DNA from: Ichthyophonus hoferi
Lineage: Eukaryota; Opisthokonta; Ichthyosporea; Ichthyophonida; Ichthyophonidae
Direction of reading: 5' to 3'
Assembly: GCA_002751075.1 (NCBI GenBank)
Contig: NAOQ01000089.1
Coordinates: 110,330-138,934, forward strand
DNA: 28,605 bases
Part shown: positions 20,401-28,605 of the stretch, piece after piece
Layout: each line of letters opens with the position of its first letter
Numbering within the stretch: position 1 is the stretch's first letter
Notes under the pieces: generated by a model
The model's database searches: none
Seen by the model: only the letters and a program-made list of their open reading frames with translations
What the model was told of the DNA's origin: nothing
Position numbers and translations under genes: made by a program

Positions 20401-20630
20401 ATGCAATGCACTGGATTGAGGAGAACATTGAATATGACGATAGTAGTATGCGCACAACCCAGGGTCATGAGGAGAACGTTGAATCTGACGTTGAATCGGA
20501 TGATAGTACTATGCGCACTACCCAGGGTCATGAAGAAGATATTCTAGTCCAAGAGGAAAGATCTGATAATACTAGGTTAGATGCGGTCAGAGCTGCTCGC
20601 TTGGCGCGTTTTAGTATTCACCACCGATAA
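17481..20630 (+). CDS. RHBDD1: RHBDD1 / RHBDL4-type ER rhomboid protease (4 exons, 388 aa)
   Basis: Exons are 17481-17996, 18269-18346, 18856-18946 and 20149-20630, with GT-AG introns, matching phases and 1167 nt including TAA. The ATG at 17481 is the first in frame; the upstream extension has only a GTG. The N-terminal MRRGF...RRGSGLLLLFLQL, the segment IGIDNIPPITLSL, and HVDDYHLYYNMSSLAWKG closely match the animal RHBDD1 family. The catalytic dyad is intact: Ser165 in GFSSVLFGLK and His216 in GHLCGILAGL. PGG and LGFTVPN in exon 2 also match the family. These are intramembrane serine proteases of the ER that clear membrane proteins with ubiquitin and p97/VCP. The tail (residues 230-388) differs from the human protein: it has a C2H2 finger-like motif (293-316), an acidic internal duplication, and a final RAARLARF resembling the basic R-L-x-R-F end of human RHBDL4, where VCP binds. 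Retained VCP binding is inference. Confidence 0.94.
18947..20148 (+). other. Intron 3 of RHBDD1, with purine- then pyrimidine-rich blocks
   Basis: This is a 1.2-kb GT-AG intron (G|gtgagt ... tttcag). The plus strand is purine-rich over about 19195-19300 and 19490-19670, then pyrimidine-rich from about 19680 to the acceptor. No coding exon is credible inside it; the frames there are low-complexity. Confidence 0.6.
20340..20411 (+). other. C2H2 finger-like motif in the RHBDD1 tail
   Basis: Residues 293-316 read C-x4-C-x12-H-x4-H (CIMAGC, then a 12-residue loop, then HINAMH). The spacing fits a zinc-chelating C2H2 module. It sits in the predicted cytosolic tail, where mammalian RHBDD1 has a ubiquitin-interacting motif, so a replacement ubiquitin- or partner-binding element is possible. 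Metal binding is inferred from spacing only. Confidence 0.6.
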
Positions 20631-20677
20631 GAATGCTATGGTTCTATGATGAATACCATTATATAAATCTAAATATT

Positions 20678-20683
20678 AATAAA
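20678..20683 (+). terminator. Probable poly(A) signal of RHBDD1
   Basis: AATAAA lies 48 bp past the TAA stop, a suitable position for a short 3' UTR. Confidence 0.5.
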
Positions 20684-20955
20684 TATAATATAGGCAGTGC
20701 CTACTTAGGAAATTTATATGGTAGATTGGCCAAGTAATGCCAATTAGTGCATTGGGAAGTACGAATGTTAGATTTTATGTAACGGGAAACGGGTAAAACT
20801 AAAAAATTGATGACATTATAAAATAGTAATTTATATTTATGGAAATATTATGATAAATTTACTAATTTACAATCTTTTCCATATACCAAGTTTGAGAGTA
20901 GTAAAGTAGCAAGAACTTTATCTTAATGAGGTACTTGATCTAATAGTGATAATAT

Positions 20956-20961
20956 TTTATT
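20956..20961 (-). terminator. Possible poly(A) signal of the RD-rich gene
   Basis: TTTATT on the plus strand reads AATAAA on the minus strand, about 390 bp beyond the stop at 21354. Chance occurrence is likely enough in this AT-rich spacer to keep confidence low. Confidence 0.3.
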
Positions 20962-21353
20962 CATGATGGATAGCTCTTGTCAAATATGGATACATATACA
21001 GCAATGGCAAAGTAAATATAGCTATCATCATCTAATTAATTAATGCTGAATTCTGAAGTATTCTTTATATAAAATTTATACTTAGAAAATGTAAAGATGG
21101 TTCTGTCTGTGACGAATTGGGGACTCTTGATTATGTAGTGATACTGAATAAAGGTTATACCGTTTTTGTTATAAATTCTCTGCATACAACAGTCGGTTGC
21201 TATCCTAAATATAAGTGAGATAATTACTATGCAGGGGCTGCAATCGACAGATGTTTCTGTGGTCTTTATGTTAGCTAATGCAAAGCAAGAACGACAAATT
21301 AATCTATATACATACGGTGTTGAAACTATTAAAGTGGACTTTATATATGTGTT

Positions 21354-24300
21354 TTAATGTTGCTGGCCAATCTCCCCATCTTCATACACGTTACCACCAT
21401 CCATTACTATCTTCTCCCCACCATTATTACCAGAACGATCAGGTACCATGCTTACATACATTTTATCGCTTACACTACTATCTATTTGGTCAATCTCATT
21501 AAGTTGGCTCCTTTCTCCCTTGCTATCTTTAGCAACAATCGTTTGCATTTTTGGCCTATCATCCTCATCTCTAGGCGTTTGAGATACTCCAAATTCACTG
21601 TGCTTTTCTCCGCTACTTTGTACCTCGTCACTAACTCCCGTGTTAGTTTTAGTTGCCATTCCCAAATCAATTTCTATCTCTCTCTTCCTTTTTCTGTCAT
21701 TATGCCTATCTTTACTTCTCTTTCTATGACTATGTTTTCTCTTTCCCTCTTCAGTGGATCTATCTCTCCAGTGACCTCCTTCTATTCCCCTGTCATATTC
21801 ATCCTTACTTTTTACATCTGGACTTGCTCTCATTCCACTTTTGGCCATTTCCTTGTATCTCTCTTTATCTCTCTCCCCCCTTTTTTCTACTTCTCTGCCT
21901 TTCTCTCTATCTTTACCCTTGGTTGAGTGTACTTGCCTATCACCACGTCTATCTCTATCTCTATCTCTATCTCTTTCTTTATCTGTATTTCTGTCTCCTT
22001 CTTTATCTCTGTCTCTGTCTCTTTCTCTTTCTCTCTCTCTATCTCTATCTCTATCTCTATCTCTATCTCTATCTATCTCTCTATCTCTATCTCTATTTCT
22101 ATCTCTATCTATCTCTCTATCTCTATCTCTATCTCTCTCTCTTATTCTATCTCTGTCTCTTTCTTTATCTGTATTTCTATCTCTCGCCCTTTCTTTATTG
22201 CTATCTCTAACTCTATCTCTATCCACGCCATCACTATAGCCCCTTCGTTTGTTATCCCTGGCAACCTTTTGAACACCATCGCCCTGATCCACCCATTCCC
22301 ACGATCGAGCCACAAGACCACTATTGGAGGTATAGCATGTGCTTGCGCCCCACTCCCCCATTCTTCCGGTTATAACCCCACGGAGAACCTATAACATAAC
22401 ATCATAAAATATTAATAAATGGTTTGGTACTACATTACCTCACGTAATGAGAAAAATTAAAAATAAATGTGTAAAAGATAAAAGACATAAAGGTTGAGCG
22501 ATAATAATATGGCAGCCTAGAACTATATGTTCTTTATCTTGAAAAGAACAGAATACATCGCGTAGAGAATGTAGGTAAAAAGACATATATATAGGGAATG
22601 AAAACAAAGGAGTAAGAGGTGTATGCGGGGAACCTTTAGTAGACAGGTGTGGTATAAATAGAAGAAGGAACGAATGTAATAGACTATGTAAGTAGAGGTA
22701 TATTTACCTCTGTAAAGTTTTTGTTTACGGCAGCCTTTGTTCCCCTATACGACCTGCTCCGTCTCTTTGACTGCCTGAAATTAGCGTTAAATTGCTCTTG
22801 TACCTTCAGTTTCTCATGCTTCGCATCTGAACGGTAATGGTGCATAATTAGTGTTTATTATACATAAATATATAAAAACATACATAGAGAAGTAGATTAG
22901 TAGTATGTTTGCCAACCAGTCACATATATACATAGCAAGAGATAGAATAATAATAATAATATGTGTGTATGCTTGTTGACTACAACTATATAAATTATCA
23001 GGCTTAGAAAATAATTATCTGATATTTGTTTGGAAAAGTTATTCGTCCAATCATTGAAAAATCAATCATAAATATTTTAAGATGGCGGATAGACTAATCA
23101 ACTCCGGGCCATGTCACTCTTCTGTAATTATGCAAGGCATCTCATAGGTGGGGTACGTCTACCAAACACAGACATCTTTGGACTAACACACCCCTTGACT
23201 TAAAACTATATTCATTGGTTTAGGAGGCACAGTGAATGATATCACTGACTTACATGATAGTTATTGCAGAGCTGTTAGTCTAATCATTCCATAACATGCT
23301 AAGGTTCTTTTCCCCAATCACAACACGATGTTTTTAGCATTGTTTTCAAGATAGTGTCAACCATAGTAGAGTTTCCTTGGAACTATACTATACTATATCC
23401 GATCTACATGCTCTCTATCACACCAGGCTATGTCCTCTAGTCTATGTAATGTTTCTGTCAACCGTCTGTCTATTACCACCACGGTGTTGTATTTCCCCTG
23501 CTGGCATTCAGCATCATCTCTCTATGCTATAGGTATCATTATCATTCATCTCATTGTGTATCGTCATATTCCCGTAGGATAACTAGCATGATCCTATCTA
23601 GTTCAGACTAATTAATGGGTCCACTGGCGGTTCGGACCACCGCTGGCCTTGACCCGAACCAAAAAAAAAAAAAAAGAACTATAAGTAAAGGAACAAAGAT
23701 AGAATAGGAGATGAAAGCACAGAAGGCGATATGACAATAACTAACATGGTAGTAATATATAGGTAGAATGATAGTAATATATAGAGAGAGGGAAAGAAAA
23801 TATATGGTACTGACTGGCAGCAAGACGTGCTGCATCCGCCTGTAGATCAATGATGGATGGCTCGTGCAAGGATCTGATTGGTCTTATGGTGGAGATTACA
23901 TAATCATACACGCCTGCACGTATGTCACTACTGTATTCCCTAATATAGCTATCCATTGTCATGGGGATGTCTGTAGTCATCTGCATGGTAATTGGGTTAG
24001 AATCAAATGAAATAAGTAGGCAAAATGATAGATAAACAAAGAAATGTCTCAAGTGAAATATAAAATATAAATAAAATACATGTATAGAATAGATACAGAA
24101 GGAGATGGTGTCAACACAAAAGAGAAAAAGGAATGTAACCAATAAAAAGTATGTATATTTATCAATATAGATAGATAGATAGACAGATAGAGACCTCTAT
24201 TGGTGGGGAGGGCCGTCTCGGTCTCGTGATTGTGATTGGTTGTTCATTTTCTTCTGCCCCGATTGGTTTCTAAACGATTATTGTTAATGTGTGGCCTTAA

Positions 24301-27300
24301 ATCAATCCATAAAAGTTTTAAACTAGAGTAAAACCATACATTAGCGAACACATGCATGACATTTGCCTTCCTACCTAAACCTACCAAACACAATGGCCAG
24401 AGGGTGTTGTCAAGTGTTGTAAATCTACTCCTCTCCTTGATGCCTCTTAGCTTCCAGAAGAGATATTCTCCCCCTCCCTCTCCCAACATATATACATACA
24501 TTTCATTCTAACACCTCATGATGGGCAGGCCCTATATTATATAGCATATATAGTAAATATTATATATGGTAACCTACAGAGACAAGCCAGACATGCAAAT
24601 AAAGATAAAGCAAATCTTACCGTGGGGTATAGCAGACTATTTAATTGGACCACATTATACGGGCAATCTTGAACTTTGGCAAAAGACTGTGGGAAAGAAT
24701 ACAGAATTATTTAAATTGCCTATTGGTATATCTATATACGGATAGGTACCTATTACCATCTCTATCAATGTATCTAATTGGTTTGATCGTGGCCATGAAA
24801 GTGAGAGATCGCTTATGCTATTGGGTTAATAACATATCAATCTGTGCCTATAAAGACTCGACGTAAATAAGGAAGTATTGATTTTAAGGTCAAAGCCCTC
24901 CGTTCCGGGTAGTTTTAATCGTCCAGTGAAGGGCTTGTATTAATAATGTATCACGCTATTTAAGAGAGAAATAATATCAGTAGAAAACATAGCCTTACAA
25001 TAGAATACCAAAAAAATTTAGCTTGAAAAATAAATATTACATATTGCCATATATATAGGTCGAACTATATATGAACGTCACTACCATTACCCACCACATG
25101 TGACGTCATTTCTATAATAGACATGTAGACGAATTTCCATAGGCTTAGCACAAAGCTTTTAGCGACTGCATGACGTATTTATGACGTAAGTACATCACCC
25201 GCTTATTCATTCAGAGTCATATATATATGCATACAAGCATATGTTGATGCGTTGTAATCCAATAGTACAGATTGGCTAAGAATTGGGGTCTGTACATCAC
25301 TAAAGTATAATATAAATCAATGGAGTATCGCTAGGTACTTTTATCTGTCTGTTTATTGGTTTAACTGCATGTAGATCGATAGATATATTTGCACTAATAT
25401 AAGTCATAATGTATATGTTATATATAGCGACCCCATTAGGTCATTGGATAGTTATAATGCTACCTTAGTATTCTCTTAACTGTATTGGGTTCACATATGC
25501 ACATACTTCATACATTACTTCCAGAATGCCTAAAACAAGCATATATATATGTATAAGGATATATAATAGTATTTTATATATAACTGTATTAATAAATAAT
25601 CATTTGCGTTTCACTTATATGTACAACCAATCATTTACATGAAATTCATTTAAAATCTTGAAAGACTCGTCTTTTTACGATATTGTATACAACCCCAATA
25701 AGATATTTAGTGTAAAAATTTAAAATTCTTAGCATGGAATGTGCTATATATATAATAATAATAATAATTAGTCCAAATATTATAATGCTGCATTTTAAAA
25801 ATAATTAGTATTGATAATAGGTGCGTGGGAGAAAATAAAATAAAAGAGAAAACAAGATGTAGAAGAAATGACAAAATAAATATAAACTATAGAATAGCTA
25901 GAATAGCAATAGAATATAAATTAAATTAGCAACAAGGAGAGGAGATAATGGCAAGTGTAATGCTTAATAAAAATGAAAAGAAAGTAATAATCACACACAC
26001 CTGGTCCTAGATGAGGCAGAAGGAACGCCATCATAGTAGTGGCGTTGGTTTTGATTGAATCACATAACCTCTCATAGATGTGAGTGACTAGGTCTACGTC
26101 CGCACCTGAGCGAGTCAAGCTATTAATACTAGTCAACCAAGTTATGTAAAATAGTATTTAACTTATCTTATATTAGATTATATTATCTAGCACAAAACAC
26201 AATTTATGCACAACCCAATGGTATGCTACTCTCTATTTATTAAATATTAAATATTTTATTTCCCAATCAAATACCTGGACGAGGATTTAACATAGCCGGC
26301 AGATTGGTGAACAGCCACCCTCGAACCTACCCACACAGGTCAGTGTCATTTCATAATGTATGATAATTAAATGATCCAGTATTATATATTTGCATTACAT
26401 TTTAAATAGTTTATATGTTAATTGGATTATCTTACACTGGTGTTAATTTTTAATTGTGATAAATTATATGTTACATTGCGGTCATATTGCATTATACGTG
26501 CGCTATATTTTAATTAAGATATAATAATAAAAAGCTATATTATACATGTATTAGATTGGAATTAAGACATATTACATATGTATTATATTTTAAATATGTT
26601 GCTCTTTAATTGTAATAGATAATACTTACACAATATATACTCAACGTCTATAAACAAATAACATAGACTCAATACAAGTAAATAAATGAACACCTACCAT
26701 ATATGTATATATATAATCTCTATCTTACTAATGTTTAAACACAAGTTACCTGACTGGGTGTGAGGGTTGCCGCCTTCCCTGGGAGTACAACCTGGGCACT
26801 GGGTATAGATGACCAGCTGTGGATCCACCTATTCGTATATGAATGAATACATGACATTAAACCAATATGCTTATCTTGAATTGCATTTAAAATAAAAAAT
26901 ATACTATACCCAATAAACCCTTATAACCGTACATTCAATAGTTAAATAGATTAACTAGTAATATACCAGGTTCACCAATTAATGAACTACCAACGAGAAT
27001 AACTATTTAAAGCTGTTAAAACATACTACTTCTTCGCCCGTAAATAAAACAAACACAGAACCAATGGAATACCAGCATACATACACAAGCGCATTCACAC
27101 ACCTAAACAAGAAGCCTCTCTTGTAAATGATATGAAACACCTTCCCATAACCATATATAGTATACATACCATATATAGTATACTTACCATATAATACTAG
27201 CAGCCAAATTAAAGCCTATATAAAGAGACAATATCATTATCACATATATACTTGGTTGTAAGATAACTAGGTTATAGGGTGTTTTGGCCAATCAGCCTAG

Positions 27301-28131
27301 AATATGACACATAAAATAGAGGAGGGGCCAACATACCATAGCTTTAAGACAGGATCTGCAATGTCCTTCCATACATCAGGTCGTTCTTTACAGGTATCTA
27401 TTAAGGGTACCTCCTGAGGAAATAATTAACCGATTGGCTGCCCATCATTCACTTGGCCACTACTAAATTCTTACTGAGATTATATATATATTATCATTTT
27501 TCCATAATTTTAATGTATTTTTGTTTTTTGTAACGGAAATATTAATAGGCTCACACCATATATAGTTTTACTACAGCAAACATAGTCAATAGCAATGACG
27601 TTTGTATAGAACGGTTTGTTTTTAATTAGGAGTTTAGCTCCCGTTTAGCTCATCAATGGATTTGTAGCATACACTATAAATTAGATTATAATTGGCGAAT
27701 ATCAGGGGTAATTTACAACCTAGATATTATACGCCTTTACCATAGCAGACGTAGTATTTATTTATTAAGAGGCTTGTAATTATTACCGTGCAGATTCAAG
27801 GAATATTATAATTTGAAACAGGCCACATCTATTGGTGTGATATAAAACCTCCATAACATAGACAAAACAACCAAACACAATTAATTAGTGAATAATTAGG
27901 AATGAACACATTAATCTAGGTAGGACAGAAAGTGTAGATGAACTGAGGAATGCTGTCAGAGAGATAGAGCAGTGCCCATTGTCACTGCTACTATCTGCCA
28001 CTTTTAATAACACGTCAAACATAGAAAGAATCACACACCCCTACCTCTTGTTCCATTACTACCTCCACATCATTTATATCAAAGCCTTCACTGGGTGCAG
28101 TACCACTACACGCTTCTTTTGGTCTATGCAT
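21354..28131 (-). CDS. Arg-Asp-rich, probably nuclear protein of unknown family (8 exons, 569 aa)
   Basis: Minus-strand exons in transcript order are 28131-28045, 27413-27337, 26828-26750, 26326-26275, 26105-26001, 23970-23815, 22826-22708 and 22388-21354. All introns are GT-AG and phases match (0, 2, 0, 1, 1, 1, 0), giving 1710 nt with stop. The N-terminal ~225 residues are mixed helical-looking sequence, for example [28 protein letters not shown] and [20 protein letters not shown], then basic [12 protein letters not shown]. The last exon carries an Arg-Asp/Arg-Glu tract (~residues 272-375) and a strong bipartite-like NLS ([11 protein letters not shown] ... RKRKRE, ~441-462), with the C-terminus [14 protein letters not shown] tracts are typical of splicing and RNA-processing factors, so nuclear RNA metabolism is inferred. 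I do not recognise the family. The weakest link is the 2-kb intron between exons 5 and 6. A separate start at ATG 23993-23991, giving two genes, is the alternative. Confidence 0.68.
21947..22225 (-). repeat. Coding hexanucleotide microsatellite encoding the RD tract
   Basis: The plus strand shows (CTATCT)n with interruptions; read on the minus strand it gives AGA-GAT and AGA-GAG codons, i.e. Arg-Asp and Arg-Glu. The frame stays open through the whole tract. Larger units are also duplicated: [14 protein letters not shown] segments occur twice, 62 codons (186 bp) apart. Plus-strand CTATCT also gives Leu/Ser/Tyr frames in other registers, which are shadows. Confidence 0.88.
22827..23814 (-). other. 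Intron 6 of the RD-rich gene
   Basis: This 988-bp intron runs between the donor GCCA|gtcagt and the acceptor cgttcag. Apart from the SINE-like remnant at 23595-23675 and a short (ATA)n run near 22948, I see no coding or structural feature. Confidence 0.55.
23595..23675 (+). repeat. SINE-like remnant with A-tail
   Basis: A GC-rich patch (GGTCCACTGGCGGTTCGGACC ... CCGCTGG) ends in GACCCGAACC and a run of about 15 A. GGTTCGGACC resembles a Pol III B box, and TAGTTCAGACT, 30 bp upstream, loosely resembles an A box. GGTTCGG and CCGAACC also form an inverted pair. This pattern fits a tRNA-derived SINE, but no second copy is present in the window and no clear target-site duplication is seen. Confidence 0.3.
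24199..24266 (-). promoter_or_regulatory. Three-CCAAT-box cluster
   Basis: ATTGG (CCAAT on the minus strand) occurs at 24199-24203, 24235-24239 and 24262-24266, spaced 36 and 27 bp in a patch of raised G+C (GGGGAGGGCC, GTCTCGGTCTCG). Such spacing is typical of NF-Y-bound promoters in animals. It lies 230-300 bp upstream, on the minus strand, of exon 6 of the RD-rich gene and of the in-frame ATG at 23993-23991. Confidence 0.4.
25074..25188. promoter_or_regulatory. Cluster of four CRE/ATF-like sites
   Basis: AACGTCA (25074-25080), the full palindromic CRE TGACGTCA (25101-25108), and TGACGTA twice (25171-25177, 25182-25188) fall within 115 bp. The full CRE overlaps an E-box-like palindrome CACATGTG (25095-25102). 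bZIP factors of the CREB/ATF family bind these cores. Function is inferred from density only. Confidence 0.4.
27150..27205. repeat. Short tandem repeat, unit ~19-20 bp
   Basis: Two near-identical units (CCATATATAGTATACATA and CCATATATAGTATACTTA) and a decayed third (CCATATAATACTA) lie in tandem in intron 2 of the RD-rich gene. The unit is itself nearly palindromic around TATATA/GTATAC. Confidence 0.7.
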
Positions 28132-28605
28132 CGTATATGAGTTAGTTTTCCTATTTTATTATCGCATATACCGATTGCTTATAGGAGAAACCATGGAATA
28201 CACTGAAAAGGTCGCACTATTTATTATAAAGTAGATATATATATATATATATATATGTATATGAGGCTATAAGGAAATGAAATAGCTGATAGGAGCCACA
28301 TAATGGTTTGTGTTAAAATACTAATCATACTGTAAAACTATATTATGTGATAGCTTTCTATATAAGCCCCTATATTTGCAGGTTAACACAATACTGCTAG
28401 ATAACAGCCTTCGTTGTTATATCGCATTATTTGCACCCTTACACTTAAAATACCATGGACTGCATATTCTGGATTATATCGATTTTATTACATAATCCAT
28501 CAAAATATGGTGGAAAATCAAGCAAATGGATATTTCTATACAGGAGAGGAAGGGAGGAAGAAGATAACAGCAACCTTAAACCAAAATATAATAAAGAACC
28601 GTTTT
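28132..28605. other. Upstream flank of the RD-rich gene
   Basis: This is AT-rich sequence upstream of the minus-strand start codon, with an (AT)n run at about 28229-28256. It should contain the 5' UTR and promoter, but no element is recognisable and no other gene is visible before the window edge. Confidence 0.5.

Larger units (their letters stand above)
20631..21353. other. Convergent intergenic region
   Basis: This 723-bp AT-rich spacer lies between the stop of RHBDD1 (plus) and the stop of the RD-rich gene (minus). It holds the two 3' UTRs. Besides the RHBDD1 signal at 20678, a minus-strand AATAAA (TTTATT on the plus strand) lies at 20956-20961, about 390 bp past the minus-strand stop. 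No gene is visible. Confidence 0.6.
23971..26000 (-). other. 2-kb intron 5 of the RD-rich gene, with regulatory-looking clusters
   Basis: This is the longest intron of the gene. It holds three CCAAT boxes (24199-24266) and four CRE-like cores (25074-25188), listed separately, and an (ATAG)n microsatellite near 24163-24190. An 85-codon minus-strand frame with ATG at 24501 has no splice context or family resemblance, so no extra exon is called. The remainder is AT-rich with nothing evident. Confidence 0.5.

Noticed and set aside
21653-22394. Three long plus-strand frames full of Leu/Tyr/Ser opposite the RD-rich exon
   Set aside because: They are the other reading registers of the (CTATCT)n microsatellite. 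The minus-strand frame alone continues into complex sequence on both sides and splices in frame.
24244-24501. 85-codon minus-strand frame with a true ATG inside the RD-rich gene's long intron
   Set aside because: No family resemblance, no convincing acceptor or donor to join it in phase with exons 5 and 6, and it overlaps the CCAAT-rich patch.
24645-24866. 73-codon plus-strand frame
   Set aside because: It starts only at a TTG, has no ATG near its start and no splice context, and such lengths are expected by chance.
28229-28256. (AT)n run as a possible origin or structural element
   Set aside because: It is a simple dinucleotide microsatellite like others in the window and carries no further signal.

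Overview
The window looks like nuclear DNA of an early-branching, AT-rich animal. All three gene models are split by GT-AG introns of about 170 to 2,030 bp. One gene is a clear metazoan rhomboid protease (RHBDD1/RHBDL4 type), and calcium-binding EGF modules are present. Exons are clearly richer in G+C than the AT-rich introns and spacers. A sponge or a similar non-bilaterian is my best guess, but the sequence alone does not fix the phylum.

Layout: (1) 1053-15498, plus strand: a nine-exon gene for a predicted secreted protein of about 3004 residues. Its order is signal peptide, cysteine-containing N-terminal domain, calcium-binding EGF, 23 tandem SdrD-B/Cna-B-like beta-sandwich repeats of about 104 residues, two EGF modules, and a C-terminal region resembling H-type lectin folds. 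The first 21 repeats sit in one intronless exon of 6,543 bp. (2) 15499-17480: spacer with a purine-rich block, a candidate minus-strand first exon (16787-16961) and a tandem duplication of about 200 bp copies with 225 bp offset. (3) 17481-20630, plus strand: four-exon RHBDD1 orthologue with the Ser/His dyad intact and an unusual cytosolic tail carrying a C2H2 finger-like motif. (4) 28131-21354, minus strand: eight-exon gene for a 569-residue, Arg-Asp-rich, probably nuclear protein that I do not recognise; its RD tract is encoded by a hexanucleotide microsatellite. Genes 3 and 4 converge tail to tail.

All three gene models were assembled by hand from splice sites and reading phase. In each one every junction keeps the frame and the summed coding length is a multiple of three (9015, 1167 and 1710 nt including stops). 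The three proteins show no obvious pathway link. The most interesting locus is the giant adhesin-like protein: a stalk of a type best known from bacterial surface proteins, set inside an animal EGF/lectin-like extracellular protein and bounded by phase-1 introns on both sides.
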